NCBI RefSeq assembly: GCF_000024005.1
Contig: NC_013132.1
Coordinates: forward strand, 8,612,001 to 8,676,000
Source: Chitinophaga pinensis DSM 2588
GTDB lineage: Bacteria > Bacteroidota > Bacteroidia > Chitinophagales > Chitinophagaceae
Direction of reading: 5' to 3'
DNA: 64,000 nucleotides
The stretch's first letter is position 1. Every line of letters starts with the position of its first letter. Positions 35,282 to 44,161 of the stretch are shown in pieces. The notes under the pieces are model-generated. The model had not been told where the DNA came from. It did not search any database and saw only the letters and a program-made list of their open reading frames with translations. A program made the position numbers and the translations under genes.

Positions 35282-36451
35282 ATGTCTACCAAAAGAGATT
35301 ACTACGAAATACTGGGTGTTGCCAAGTCCGCTTCCCAGGATGAAATCAAAAAGGCTTACCGTAAGGTAGCCATGCAGTACCATCCTGACAGGAACCCCGA
35401 TAACAAAGAGGCGGAAGAAAAATTCAAGGAGGCAGCCGAAGCCTATGAAGTATTAAGCGATACCGACAAACGGGCACAGTATGACCGTTTTGGTCATGCC
35501 GGAATGGGTAACCGCGGTGGCTTTGGCGGCGGCGGCGCTGGTATGAACATGGACGATATCTTCTCCAACTTCGGAGATATTTTCGGAGATGACATCTTTG
35601 GTAGCTTCTTCGGTGGTAACCGTGGCGGCGGTGGTGCCGGCGGAAGACGTGGCAGAGGTACCCGTGGCTCTAACCTGCGTGTTAAGATCAAATTGACATA
35701 CGAAGAGATCGCCAAAGGCGCCAACAAAAAGATCAAGGTTAAAAAATACGTTCCGTGCAGCCATTGTAGCGGCCTCGGAGCAAAAGATAAAAATGCCTTC
35801 CAGACCTGTGGTACCTGTGGTGGTTCCGGTCAGGTAAGGAAAGTAACCCAGACATTCCTGGGGCAGATGCAGACTGTAACTACCTGTCCGACCTGTCACG
35901 GTGAAGGTCAGACCATTACCAGCAAATGCGGTCACTGTAAAGGTGAAGGACGCGTATACGGTGAGGAAATGGTGAATATCGACATCCCTGCAGGCGTACA
36001 GGAAGGTATGCAACTGAGCCTGAGCGGCAAAGGTAATGCGGGTGAAAGAGGCGGTGCTCCCGGCGACCTGCTGATACTTATCGAAGAGGAACCACATCCG
36101 GAGCTGCAACGCGACGGCCTCAACGTTGCCTACGATCTGTACATCTCCTTCCCTGATGCAGTATTTGGCACTTCCCTGGAAGTACCGACCATCGATGGTA
36201 AAGCGAAGATCAAGATACCTGCCGGTACCCAGAGCGGAAAGATCTTCCGTCTGAAAGGCAAAGGCTTCCCTTCCGTAAACTCTTATGAGAAAGGTGATCA
36301 GCTGATCCATGTAAACGTATGGACGCCGCAGCAGGTAAGTGGTGAAGAGAAAGCATTCCTGGAAAAGGTACAGTCATCCGACAACTTTAAACCAAACCCG
36401 GAAAAGTCTGAAAAAGGCTTCTTCGAAAAGGTAAGAGATATTTTCAGCTAA
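35282..36451 (+). CDS. dnaJ: Chaperone protein DnaJ
   Basis: The Hsp40 that loads clients on DnaK. The 389-residue protein has a full J domain with HPD in YHPDRNPDN, a Gly-rich linker (about 80-130), a zinc-binding domain with four CxxCxGxG-type repeats ([32 protein letters not shown]) and the C-terminal substrate domains ending in the dimerisation tail. All zinc ligands are present. Cotranscribed with grpE and followed by a terminator. Confidence 0.97.
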   Translation: MSTKRDYYEILGVAKSASQDEIKKAYRKVAMQYHPDRNPDNKEAEEKFKEAAEAYEVLSDTDKRAQYDRFGHAGMGNRGGFGGGGAGMNMDDIFSNFGDIFGDDIFGSFFGGNRGGGGAGGRRGRGTRGSNLRVKIKLTYEEIAKGANKKIKVKKYVPCSHCSGLGAKDKNAFQTCGTCGGSGQVRKVTQTFLGQMQTVTTCPTCHGEGQTITSKCGHCKGEGRVYGEEMVNIDIPAGVQEGMQLSLSGKGNAGERGGAPGDLLILIEEEPHPELQRDGLNVAYDLYISFPDAVFGTSLEVPTIDGKAKIKIPAGTQSGKIFRLKGKGFPSVNSYEKGDQLIHVNVWTPQQVSGEEKAFLEKVQSSDNFKPNPEKSEKGFFEKVRDIFS

Positions 36452-36476
36452 GTACTTTGTACTTTACACTTTATAG

Positions 36477-36512
36477 AAAGCTGTCCGCCGAAAGGTGCGA
36501 CAGCTTTTTTCT
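36477..36512 (+). terminator. Intrinsic terminator of grpE-dnaJ
   Basis: AAAGCTGTC pairs with GACAGCTTT around the loop and runs into a T-tract (TTTTTTCTTT), 25 bases past the dnaJ stop. Confidence 0.88.
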
Positions 36513-36535
36513 TTATCATTTCCCCCTGCTAAGCT

Positions 36536-36543
36536 TACCTTTG
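36536..36543 (+). promoter_or_regulatory. -7 promoter box of the RlmK-like gene
   Basis: TACCTTTG is a perfect TAnnTTTG match 23 bases before the ATG at 36567. It supports that start over the upstream in-frame ATG at 36495, which lies within the dnaJ terminator. Confidence 0.6.
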
Positions 36544-36566
36544 CACTTTTACTTTTTACAGGTTAC

Positions 36567-37514
36567 ATGTTCGATCCTTCCAAATTACAGATGCTAGAGA
36601 ACCGGCTGCTAAAGGTGTACAAACACCTTCGTAAAACCGCACGCCGGCAGAATATCACCTGCTTCCGGGTATATGATGACGATATTCCAGAATTCCCATT
36701 CAGTATTGAACTGTATGAGGACCATATCTATGTAGCGGAATACCATCGCCAGCATGGTATGGATGAAGAGGCACATGAAGAATGGCTGGACCTTTGTCTG
36801 GAAGTGATCTCCAAAGTACTGGAAGTACCCCTGGAAAAGATATTTGTCAAGCAACGCCAGCGAAAGGCGAGCAGACAGGAACAGTATGAAAAACTGTCCT
36901 TCGAAAGTCATGAAATGGTGGCGAATGAAGCCGGGCTTAAATTCAAGGTAAATCTCTCGGACTACCTGGATACAGGTCTTTTCCTGGATCACCGTATTAC
37001 CCGGGGTATGGTAAGAGAGCAATCCGCAGGCAAAAAGGTACTGAACCTCTTCTGTTATACCGGCTCCTTTTCTGTATATGCAGCGGCAGGTAATGCGGCA
37101 CAGGTGACTTCTGTGGATCTGTCTAAAACCTACCTGGCCTGGGCAGAGGAAAACATGAAGCTGAATGATTTTGACGTCAGCAAACACCAGTTTGTACACG
37201 CCGACGTACTGCAATACCTGGATACGCTTCCTGCTGAAACATTTGACCTCGTTGTGCTAGACCCGCCAACTTTCTCAAACAGTAAACGTATGAAGGAGTT
37301 CCTGGACATCCAGCGGGACCATGTCAGCATCCTGAACAAAGTACTGGCGGCTACCAGACCAGGCGGTGTCATTTACTTCAGTAATAACTACCGTCGCTTT
37401 GTGCTGGAAGCAGACCGTATACTGGCTTCCGAGATCAAAGACATCACTTCGCAGACCATCCCTTTCGACTTTCAGCAAAAGCTGATCAGAAAGTGCTACA
37501 GGATCGTACGCTAA
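36567..37514 (+). CDS. Stand-alone SAM-dependent methyltransferase like the RlmK half of RlmKL
   Basis: The 315-residue product (from MFDPSKLQMLENRLLKVYKH) has motif I VLNLFCYTGSFSVYAA and motif IV DLVVLDPPTFSNSKRM, the second nearly word for word that of the C-terminal, 7-methylguanine domain of E. coli RlmKL. LFLDHRITRGMVREQ before motif I also fits. Here the domain is encoded without the N-terminal RlmL half. It should modify 23S rRNA (G2069 by homology). A promoter box precedes it. Confidence 0.85.
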   Translation: MFDPSKLQMLENRLLKVYKHLRKTARRQNITCFRVYDDDIPEFPFSIELYEDHIYVAEYHRQHGMDEEAHEEWLDLCLEVISKVLEVPLEKIFVKQRQRKASRQEQYEKLSFESHEMVANEAGLKFKVNLSDYLDTGLFLDHRITRGMVREQSAGKKVLNLFCYTGSFSVYAAAGNAAQVTSVDLSKTYLAWAEENMKLNDFDVSKHQFVHADVLQYLDTLPAETFDLVVLDPPTFSNSKRMKEFLDIQRDHVSILNKVLAATRPGGVIYFSNNYRRFVLEADRILASEIKDITSQTIPFDFQQKLIRKCYRIVR

Positions 37515-37519
37515 GGGTA

Positions 37520-39286
37520 TTACTTCTCTAAATTTTTTGATTTTTTCAGGTCTTTCAATAATGTGATGAACTCCCGGCGGTATCCTCCGGGATCATCACC
37601 TAAGGAACGTCTGGCGATATCCATCACCATATCGCAGGAACCGCTGCCTTTATAACCCGATTTTCTGAGCAGCATCCCCATCAGAGCCACGGCACTGGCA
37701 AAACGGAAATCATCAGAAGACTGCTGAAAGGTGGTAAAAATGTCCGGTACCTTATAGAATAGCCTTTTTATGGTAGTGTCTGTCGTTTCCCGGTAAGCAA
37801 GATGTACAGCAGCCAACATGCTGTCGGCAGGCATAAGTCCTTTTTGCGGAACGATTTCATAGATAGCCACCGCACAATGTCCGGCGCCAATAATCCCCCC
37901 TCCTATCTGGCTGGCAGAATCATCATCTTTAATCACTTTATTCTCATATCCTATCAGGCGGTAGGACTTTACTGTACGCGGATTGAACACCACATCTGCC
38001 TGTACATCCCTGGCTACGGTAAACAGGGTACTGCCAAACTCACGCGCAAAGATCTTACTGGCTTCTTCCAGGTTATCTATATAGGCAAAATTGCCATTCC
38101 CCTTACTGGAGAGTGTCTCTAACTTGGAATCTTTATAGTTTTTCATTCCAAATCCGAGACAGGTGAGCAATACGCCGGTTTCTTTTTTACCCAGGATCAG
38201 TTGTTCCATGTCATGATCACTGGTCTGGCCTACATTAAAATCACCATCCGTTGCCAGGATCACCCGGTTATTACCCTCTTTAATAAAGTTCTCTTCTGCG
38301 ATCTGATAGGCCAGTTTAATGGCAGCTTCACCTGCAGTTGCCCCACCGGCACTGAGATAGTCAATCGCATTCAGGATCTTACTCTTTGCGCTACCCGGAG
38401 TACTCGGCAGGATGACACCAGGTACGCCTGCATAAGCTACGATAGCGACATGATCATTGCTACGCAGATTATTCACCAGGATACGAAAAGCGGCCTGTAA
38501 GAGCGGTAGTTTATTCGGCATTGCCATAGAACCGGAAACATCAATCAGGAAGACAAGATTACTGGGCGGCAGACTATCCAGATTCACAGATTTTCCCCGT
38601 ACGGCGATCTGTAACAAACGATGATCTTCTGCCCATGGACAGGTAGCATAGTTACTGTAAATAGCGAGGGTTTGTCCGACCGGTGGTAAGGGATAGCTGT
38701 AATGGAAATAGTTGACCATTTCTTCTATGCGCACTGCATTCGCAGGGATACGTTCTTTCAGTTTCACAAAACGGCGGATATTACTATAGGCAGCCCTGTC
38801 TACGTCTACTGCAAACAGGGATGGTATCTGAGTTTCTGCTGCGATGAATTTGTTTTCATACAGTGTACCATATGTTTCATCAAAAAAGGCCCGTGTACCC
38901 ATCAGGGCATTGCCGTAATTGGGATTAGACCCGTTGGAAGAACGCTCACGGGCAATTGCCTTGGCCTTTTTCACTGCATCTTCTGCGGGATCTTCCTGGG
39001 CATTCATTTGCACGAGCATACGACTGTAAGCTCCCGCAGATAGTTGTTTGGGAAAGTATTTGCTGTGTTGGAACAATAATGTTGCGTCCTGAGAGGGCAC
39101 CGCAATCCGAAAAAGCCCGTACTGATTGGTAATAACCCTGGCGGTATCATTGACGACAGTGACGATCACTCCTGCAAGGGGATTATGAGAGATGCTATCT
39201 TCTACGGCCCCTGATATCCATATCTTCTGAGCGCTCCCAGGTACAAGGATAATTAAGCTGGCCAGCAGCGTAAGGAGCCTTTGCAT
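37520..39286 (-). CDS. Secreted von Willebrand factor A domain protein (YfbK-like)
   Basis: The 588-residue protein has a signal peptide (to GSAQ), a carboxypeptidase-regulatory-like domain (about 25-95), a YfbK N-terminal segment (SLFAVDVDRAAYSNIRR, then RIEEMVNYFHYSYP), a VWA domain with the metal motif DVSGSM and ATDGDFNVGQ, and a DUF3520-type tail. It should be a periplasmic or surface adhesion/assembly protein; ligand unknown. A tiny ATG-CAA-AAC-TGA frame ends on its start codon (TGATG at 39284-39288). Confidence 0.9.
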   Translation of the reverse strand: MQRLLTLLASLIILVPGSAQKIWISGAVEDSISHNPLAGVIVTVVNDTARVITNQYGLFRIAVPSQDATLLFQHSKYFPKQLSAGAYSRMLVQMNAQEDPAEDAVKKAKAIARERSSNGSNPNYGNALMGTRAFFDETYGTLYENKFIAAETQIPSLFAVDVDRAAYSNIRRFVKLKERIPANAVRIEEMVNYFHYSYPLPPVGQTLAIYSNYATCPWAEDHRLLQIAVRGKSVNLDSLPPSNLVFLIDVSGSMAMPNKLPLLQAAFRILVNNLRSNDHVAIVAYAGVPGVILPSTPGSAKSKILNAIDYLSAGGATAGEAAIKLAYQIAEENFIKEGNNRVILATDGDFNVGQTSDHDMEQLILGKKETGVLLTCLGFGMKNYKDSKLETLSSKGNGNFAYIDNLEEASKIFAREFGSTLFTVARDVQADVVFNPRTVKSYRLIGYENKVIKDDDSASQIGGGIIGAGHCAVAIYEIVPQKGLMPADSMLAAVHLAYRETTDTTIKRLFYKVPDIFTTFQQSSDDFRFASAVALMGMLLRKSGYKGSGSCDMVMDIARRSLGDDPGGYRREFITLLKDLKKSKNLEK

Positions 39287-39297
39287 CAGTTTTGCAT
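39286..39297 (-). other. Three-codon upstream ORF overlapping the VWA start
   Basis: The minus strand reads CTGATGCAAA twice in tandem. The upstream copy gives the frame Met-Gln-Asn-stop, whose TGA shares its A with the ATG of the VWA gene. This could couple or throttle initiation. It may also be a chance effect of the ten-base duplication. Confidence 0.45.
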
Positions 39298-39316
39298 CAG
39301 TTGAATATAAATATAA

Positions 39317-39591
39317 GAAATTAAGAATTAAGAATTAAAGATTAAGAATTGGCGTATAAAGATGTCCTCTGGTGGCTCATTAGCGATAAATAAGACTGGT
39401 TTGAAGTACTATATCAAATAAAAAGGGGGCTTCAGCTATTGAAACACCCCTTCCGGTTCATCTATTTAAAACTGGTTATTACCATGCGATATTCACAACT
39501 GAATTCGCTGCATTCCAATTCTTAATTCTTAATTCTTAATTCTTAATTCTTAATTCTTAATTCTTAATTCCTAATTCCTAATTCTTAATTA
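39317..39591. repeat. Heptamer inverted-array element (locus B)
   Basis: Left array of AATTAAG-like units (39317-39350) and right array of ten heptamers, mostly AATTCTT (39517-39586), in inverted orientation around a 165-base middle. The middle begins GCGTATAAAGATGTCCTCTG, related to the core of locus A, and holds the hpt terminator. The hpt stop codon lies inside the last heptamer of the right array. Confidence 0.8.
39416..39450 (-). terminator. Intrinsic terminator downstream of hpt
   Basis: On the minus strand GGGGTGTTTCA pairs with TGAAGCCCCC (one bulge, one G-U) around a five-base loop, followed by TTTTTATTTG. It is about 135 bases past the hpt stop, beyond the heptamer array. Confidence 0.8.
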
Positions 39592-40130
39592 GTGGTCTCC
39601 ACTAATTTGTAGATCTCCGGCAGATTCCTTCCTAATCCATCATAATCCAGTCCGTAACCCAGCAGGAATTTATTCGGTACGGAGAAACCGAGATAATCGA
39701 TCTTGATGGGATGCACCATGGCTTCCGGTTTTGTCAGCAAAGCTGCTACCATCAGCTTTTTAGGCTGCTGGTGTTCCAGCTGTGGCAGGAACTGGCTCAA
39801 TGTCTTGCCGGTATCCACGATATCTTCCAGGATCACTACGGTACGACCATACAGGTCTTCGTCAAGACCGATCGCCTGCACTACATTACCGGTAGATTTC
39901 ATGCCTTTGTAGGACGCCAGTTTAATGAAAGATATTTCCGCATCAATAGTGAGGTATTTGAACATATCAGCGGCAAACATGAAGGAGCCATTGAGAATGG
40001 CAATGAACAAAGGTTTTTCACCTTTCAGATCATTGTTTAGCGCTGTAGCTAATTCCTTAATGCGCTGTTGTAACTGATCAGCGCTGATGTAAGGTTCAAA
40101 CTGTTTATCATGTACCTGGATAACTGACAT
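39585..40130 (-). CDS. hpt: Hypoxanthine phosphoribosyltransferase
   Basis: Purine salvage enzyme that makes IMP/GMP from hypoxanthine or guanine and PRPP. The 181-residue product has the PRPP loop VVILEDIVDTGKT near residue 100 and the FIAILNGSFMFAADM and DYLGFSVPNKFLLGYGLDYD segments of the family. It follows the glucosaminidase gene by 22 bases and is the last gene of the run from 43428. Confidence 0.95.
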   Translation of the reverse strand: MSVIQVHDKQFEPYISADQLQQRIKELATALNNDLKGEKPLFIAILNGSFMFAADMFKYLTIDAEISFIKLASYKGMKSTGNVVQAIGLDEDLYGRTVVILEDIVDTGKTLSQFLPQLEHQQPKKLMVAALLTKPEAMVHPIKIDYLGFSVPNKFLLGYGLDYDGLGRNLPEIYKLVETTN

Positions 40131-40152
40131 GCGATTCCGATTTACGATTGTT

Positions 40153-42012
40153 TTAGATTTTGCCGACTAAAAGTCGTTGTCCTATTTTAATATCAAATGA
40201 TTCAAGGTGATTCCACTGCTGTAGCTGTTCAACCGTTACACCGTAACGTTTAGCAATGGCGTAAAGTGTTTCTTTTGTCTGCACTTCATGGTACAGCGAG
40301 TTGCCTTCCCTGATCGGTCCTTTTGTTTCCGACGGCGGCGTAGCTGGTTGCGCCGGCGTTGTAGCAGGAGCAGGCTGTGAGCTAACCGGTTGTACAGGGG
40401 CTGCAGGAGTTGTTCCTGCAGGACTGGCTGGTTCTTCCACTGGCGGAGTATTGGCCGGACGGGAAGTATTGACAGGCTGCGCAGGTGCTGTTTGTGCAGG
40501 TGTTGTACTGGCTGGTGTTGTTACCGGCTGCGTCTGTACAGGCGGAGCAGGCTCCGTATTGGAAGGAGTTGTATTCTCTGGTCTGGAAGAGGACACAGGT
40601 TGAGATGCCACAGGAGTTGTCTGTGCTGGTTGTGTACCTGTTGGTGTCGTCTGCGCTGGTTTGGTCTGCGCTGGAGAAGATGGCTGTGTGTTGGCAGACT
40701 GCGTTGGTTGCGTACCTGTTGGTGTCGTCTGCGCTGGCGCGGATGATTGCGTAGTTGCAGGCTTTGAAGCGGCCGGCGTACCCTGCGCAGCGGTACCGTT
40801 AGTTTTCACATCCCCGATCTTTTTGAGATCATCCATCATTCCTGCCGGTAATCCACCCTGTGCAGCAGCCTGTTGCTGGCGGCGTTCTTCATCTGCTTTC
40901 TGCATAGCCATTTCTTCCTGGCGCTCTCTTTCAATCTCCGCCTTTACATCATCCATGATCTTTCCCGGATCCAGATCGCCTATGGTAGGATCTTCAGGAG
41001 GCGGATTTTTACCCAGCTTAGGCGCTTTATTGGCATATCCTTGTAATGCCAGTCTTTCGCCTGCTTCAGGCTCCTGTCCTTCCTTCATCTTGTTACGGCG
41101 GCGTAACCAGCGAAGCTGTATACCTTCTGTCTGGGCGATGTCATACATCGTCTCACCGGGAGCAACGGTATGGTAGTCATTCTTACCGGATTTAGCTTTT
41201 TTCTGCAGGAAGAGGTAGCTGTCTTTCTTCAGCGGATTATCATTCTCCAGGTCATTGTAATGCACCAGGTTTCTGAGTTTGATATCCCGGTCATTGGCCA
41301 CCTGTATCAATGAAGTACCAGCTGGTACGACGATCACTTTACGGTCATTGATCTGAAAGATGCCTTTAGGCGAATTAGCCGCTGAAACAGCAGAAGGTTT
41401 AGTCGTGGAGGCGACAGGCGATGATGGTTTAACAGGTTTGTAACCAACCATTTCCTCTCCTGTCTTGGCGCCGCTGGAACCAGCTTTAGTAACGCCTTCC
41501 CCTTCCAGGGTATATTGTTGCAGATTGTAATCTTCAATGAGTTTAATCAGCTGTTGGGGATATGTCGTACTGGTAGCATATCCGGCCTGTTTAAGACCAT
41601 ATGCCCATGATTTGTAGTCTTCTTCCTGGAACTGGAAAAGGAACGCATAACGAGGATTATTTCTCAGAAAGTCTGAATGGTCTTTATAGGAATCGGCTGC
41701 AGAGCCGTATTTACGAAAACATTCCTGGCGGGCATCATCATCATATCTTACGCTTTCACCCGTCCAGTTGTTTTTACATTTGATACCGAAGTGATTATTG
41801 GAGTTCTGTACCAGCCAGCCGTTACCTGACTGTGTTTCCAGGATCCCCTGTGCCAGCTTGATAGACGCAGGTACGCCGCTGCGCTGCATTTCATCGATGG
41901 CAATATCCTTGAACTTCGCAATATACTGCTGCGTCGTCTGGGTTTGTGCCTTCAGCAATGACATGCAGCCCAACAAAAAGCTGCACACTAAAACGGTTCT
42001 CCTTAGTTGCAT
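40153..42012 (-). CDS. Secreted LysM-type glucosaminidase (peptidoglycan hydrolase)
   Basis: The 619-residue protein has a signal peptide (to LLKAQ), a glucosaminidase domain at about 30-165 with GILETQSGNGWLVQNSNNHF (catalytic Glu), two LysM-like modules at about 212-315, a Thr/Pro/Gln/Ala-rich low-complexity linker at about 405-570 and a C-terminal LysM (YHEVQTKETLYAIAKRYGV). It should cut glycan strands in the cell wall. The linker is unusually long and probably extended. It sits 36 bases after the O-methyltransferase gene. Confidence 0.93.
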   Translation of the reverse strand: MQLRRTVLVCSFLLGCMSLLKAQTQTTQQYIAKFKDIAIDEMQRSGVPASIKLAQGILETQSGNGWLVQNSNNHFGIKCKNNWTGESVRYDDDARQECFRKYGSAADSYKDHSDFLRNNPRYAFLFQFQEEDYKSWAYGLKQAGYATSTTYPQQLIKLIEDYNLQQYTLEGEGVTKAGSSGAKTGEEMVGYKPVKPSSPVASTTKPSAVSAANSPKGIFQINDRKVIVVPAGTSLIQVANDRDIKLRNLVHYNDLENDNPLKKDSYLFLQKKAKSGKNDYHTVAPGETMYDIAQTEGIQLRWLRRRNKMKEGQEPEAGERLALQGYANKAPKLGKNPPPEDPTIGDLDPGKIMDDVKAEIERERQEEMAMQKADEERRQQQAAAQGGLPAGMMDDLKKIGDVKTNGTAAQGTPAASKPATTQSSAPAQTTPTGTQPTQSANTQPSSPAQTKPAQTTPTGTQPAQTTPVASQPVSSSRPENTTPSNTEPAPPVQTQPVTTPASTTPAQTAPAQPVNTSRPANTPPVEEPASPAGTTPAAPVQPVSSQPAPATTPAQPATPPSETKGPIREGNSLYHEVQTKETLYAIAKRYGVTVEQLQQWNHLESFDIKIGQRLLVGKI

Positions 42013-42048
42013 TATGGTGAATTTAATGGGTGTGGTTAGTCTGTGAAG

Positions 42049-42693
42049 TCAGCCTATCTTCCTTATGATCAGCAGACCGTCTCTCAGCGTGAGCAATAAC
42101 TGTTCCGCCCTTCCGTCAGCCGCTACTTTTTCGCAGAAACTGATCATTGCTCTGGCATTATTACTTTGTTTTGATGGTTCTTCAAGTGTCTCTCCGTGGA
42201 AGAGCACATTATCAGCGAGTACAAATCCCCCGGGACGTATTTTATCCCATACCTGGTCATAGTAGCGCTCGTAACCCGCTTTATCCGCATCTATGAATAC
42301 CAGGTCGAACACTTCATCCAATCCGTTTATAATATCGGCTGCTTTCCCGATATGCATCCTGATCTTCTCTGACAATCCGGCTTCTTCAAAATAGCGGAGG
42401 CACATATCCTCTCTTTCCTCGTTGATGTCGATGGTATGCAGGATACCTCCTTCTTTCAGTCCCTGTGCCAGGCAGATAGCCGAATAACCGGTATATGTAC
42501 CCAGCTCTAGGATACGCTGCGGCTGTAACATATGGCTGACCAGGCTCAGGAACTGTCCCTGAAGGTGACCACTCAACATATGTGGCTGATCTACCTTCAG
42601 GTACGTTTCCCGGTTCAGACGCCTGAGCAGATCTGTTTCAGGACTTGTATATCTTTCTGCAAACGTTTCTACAGCAGCAGGAATTATATCCAT
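42049..42693 (-). CDS. Class I SAM-dependent O-methyltransferase
   Basis: The ATG at 42693 (MDIIPAAVETFAERYTSPET) is used because the longer frame begins with TTG. The 214-residue product has motif I RILELGTYTGYSAICLAQGL, the acidic HTIDINEER, and DLVFIDADKAGYERYYD with the metal ligands of the catechol O-methyltransferase-like family. Substrate unknown. A perfect TATTTTTG box ends 15 bases upstream, so it has a promoter of its own inside the run of same-strand genes. Confidence 0.9.
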   Translation of the reverse strand: MDIIPAAVETFAERYTSPETDLLRRLNRETYLKVDQPHMLSGHLQGQFLSLVSHMLQPQRILELGTYTGYSAICLAQGLKEGGILHTIDINEEREDMCLRYFEEAGLSEKIRMHIGKAADIINGLDEVFDLVFIDADKAGYERYYDQVWDKIRPGGFVLADNVLFHGETLEEPSKQSNNARAMISFCEKVAADGRAEQLLLTLRDGLLIIRKIG

Positions 42694-42708
42694 GTTGTAT
42701 AATTTTTG

Positions 42709-42716
42709 CAAAAATA
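42709..42716 (-). promoter_or_regulatory. -7 promoter box of the O-methyltransferase gene
   Basis: Minus-strand TATTTTTG, 15 bases before the ATG at 42693, matches TAnnTTTG. Confidence 0.5.
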
Positions 42717-42729
42717 TGTCAATAAATCC

Positions 42730-43428
42730 TTAGAAGTTGGGCCGTAGCTTATTGGTCGTATAGAATACCCGGAAGTATTCCACCACTTCATCCGCAGTAT
42801 CAAAGAGTTTCAGCAGTCCGAGGTCTTCCGGATAGATATTACTTTCCTTTTCCATCATTGTACTGCGGATCCAATCCAGCAAACCACTCCAGTATTCGCG
42901 TCCTACCAGTACCATTGGGGTATCAGTCATCTTTTTTGTCTGGATAAGAGTCGCTACTTCGAAGAATTCATCCATTGTACCGAAGCCACCCGGCATCATG
43001 ATAAATCCCTGGGAATATTTGGTGAACATGACTTTACGAACAAAGAAGTAGTCGAAGTGCATGTTCTTATCGTGGTCGATGTAAGGGTTGGGATACTGCT
43101 CATGCGGTAGTGTAATATTTACACCTACAGATTTCCCTTTAGCTTCCTGGGCGCCTTTATTGGCTGCTTCCATAACGCCGGGGCCACCGCCGGTAATAAT
43201 ACCAAAACCTTCTTCAGCGAGACGTTTGGCAATATCGTGGGCCAGTTCATAATATCTGCTACCTGCCTTTGTACGTGCGGATCCGAATATAGAGATGCAG
43301 GGGCCAATTTTTGCGAGAGACTCAAAGCCATCCACGAATTCAGCCATGATCTTGAATATCTGCCAGCTGGAATGTGCTTTTGTTTCTGTCCAGTCCCTCT
43401 CCTTCAAATGCATTAAACGATCGTTCAT
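42730..43428 (-). CDS. LOG-family Rossmann-fold protein (TIGR00730)
   Basis: The 232-residue form from 43428 (MNDRLMHLKERDWTETKAHS) is chosen; the frame extends to 43569 but the extra 47 residues do not resemble the family. Motifs are FGSARTKAGSRYYELA, ITGGGPGVMEAANKGAQEAK and the lysine decarboxylase-like PGGFGTMDEFFE. The family includes cytokinin phosphoribohydrolases (LOG) and nucleotide hydrolases, so AMP/nucleotide cleavage is the likely activity. The stop is 36 bases from the O-methyltransferase start. Confidence 0.88.
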   Translation of the reverse strand: MNDRLMHLKERDWTETKAHSSWQIFKIMAEFVDGFESLAKIGPCISIFGSARTKAGSRYYELAHDIAKRLAEEGFGIITGGGPGVMEAANKGAQEAKGKSVGVNITLPHEQYPNPYIDHDKNMHFDYFFVRKVMFTKYSQGFIMMPGGFGTMDEFFEVATLIQTKKMTDTPMVLVGREYWSGLLDWIRSTMMEKESNIYPEDLGLLKLFDTADEVVEYFRVFYTTNKLRPNF

Positions 43429-44051
43429 TACTGAGAGTTGTTTGTTCAATAATTGGGCTAAAATACTGAAAAACTCAGTGGTAACACGCCGGCTTACCCT
43501 ATAAGTTATTGTCATAATAAGCGTTCTTACAGTCAATTTCTGTGCTGATCCGCAGTCGCATGACCACATCTTTCTACGGTCCGCTTACCGGGATTTATGA
43601 CAGGAAGAAAGTCAGATTGGAGGAATAGGAGTATCGGCAACGGCCAAAACCTTGCAGCAAGCGGGTATCCAATGGTTAGTTAAAAAGAAGCAGGTAACTT
43701 GAAAGAAACCCGCTTAACATTTAACACGTTATGAACATGTAGTTGCCGTTGTTTGACATACCACATAATTTTTATCCATAGCTGGCCATAACGCATAACG
43801 TTCAATGCTTTGTTCCCTTCCAAGTTTAGTGATGTAATAATTGTTGCCTGCAATAGCAGTCGTGTACACAGTACAGTGTTTTCATATAACGTGGTTTAGT
43901 TTCTCTCACTGGCCCCTTGATTGGGGAGAGGGCCAATTTTAACTTAAAATACAGATAATCTTTGGGAATTCCTAACAAGATAATTACGAATTAAGAATTC
44001 GGGTTAGCCAGTTTCCGGAGGTCATATTAACTGCCGGGATAATCACTAAAT
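43429..44051. other. Gene-free region between the LOG gene and a terminator
   Basis: No gene is supported. It holds an eight-base inverted repeat AAGCGGGT/ACCCGCTT (43659-43666 and 43708-43715), a stem TGGCCC/GGGCCA around 43911-43936, and a partial heptamer element (43976-44040). Upstream of the LOG start a TATTTTAG box is a weak promoter candidate. Confidence 0.5.
43976..44040. repeat. Heptamer element remnant (locus C)
   Basis: A short AATTACGAATTAAGAATTCG run is followed by GGTTAGCCAGTTTCCGGAGG, which is the inverse of the core of loci A and B (TGTCTCCTGATGGCTAAC in A). The second array is missing, so this looks like a truncated copy. Confidence 0.55.
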
Positions 44052-44092
44052 AAAAAGGGAGGTGCTTTCATGATGAAAGCACCTCCCTTTTA
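44052..44092. terminator. Strong bidirectional terminator
   Basis: AAAAGGGAGGTGCTTTCAT is followed almost at once by its inverse ending CTCCCTTTT. It lies 70 bases past the stop of the small barrel gene at 44162. Confidence 0.9.
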
Positions 44093-44161
44093 TAAAACAT
44101 TAATATTTATTCAATATAATCGTTGCATCCATTCCGGCTGCATGATCTTCAGGCATCGTTC

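Noticed and set aside
35453..36310. 285-codon frame antisense to dnaJ
   Set aside because: It is a shadow of the dnaJ codon pattern, with no domain features, and dnaJ is certain.
40301..40754. Overlapping plus-strand frames rich in Cys and Gly opposite the glucosaminidase
   Set aside because: They are the reverse of the Thr/Pro/Gln low-complexity linker codons.
43901..43945. GC-rich stem TGGCCC/GGGCCA followed by ATTTTAA as a plus-strand terminator
   Set aside because: There is no plus-strand gene upstream to terminate, so it is kept only as a note in the gap description.
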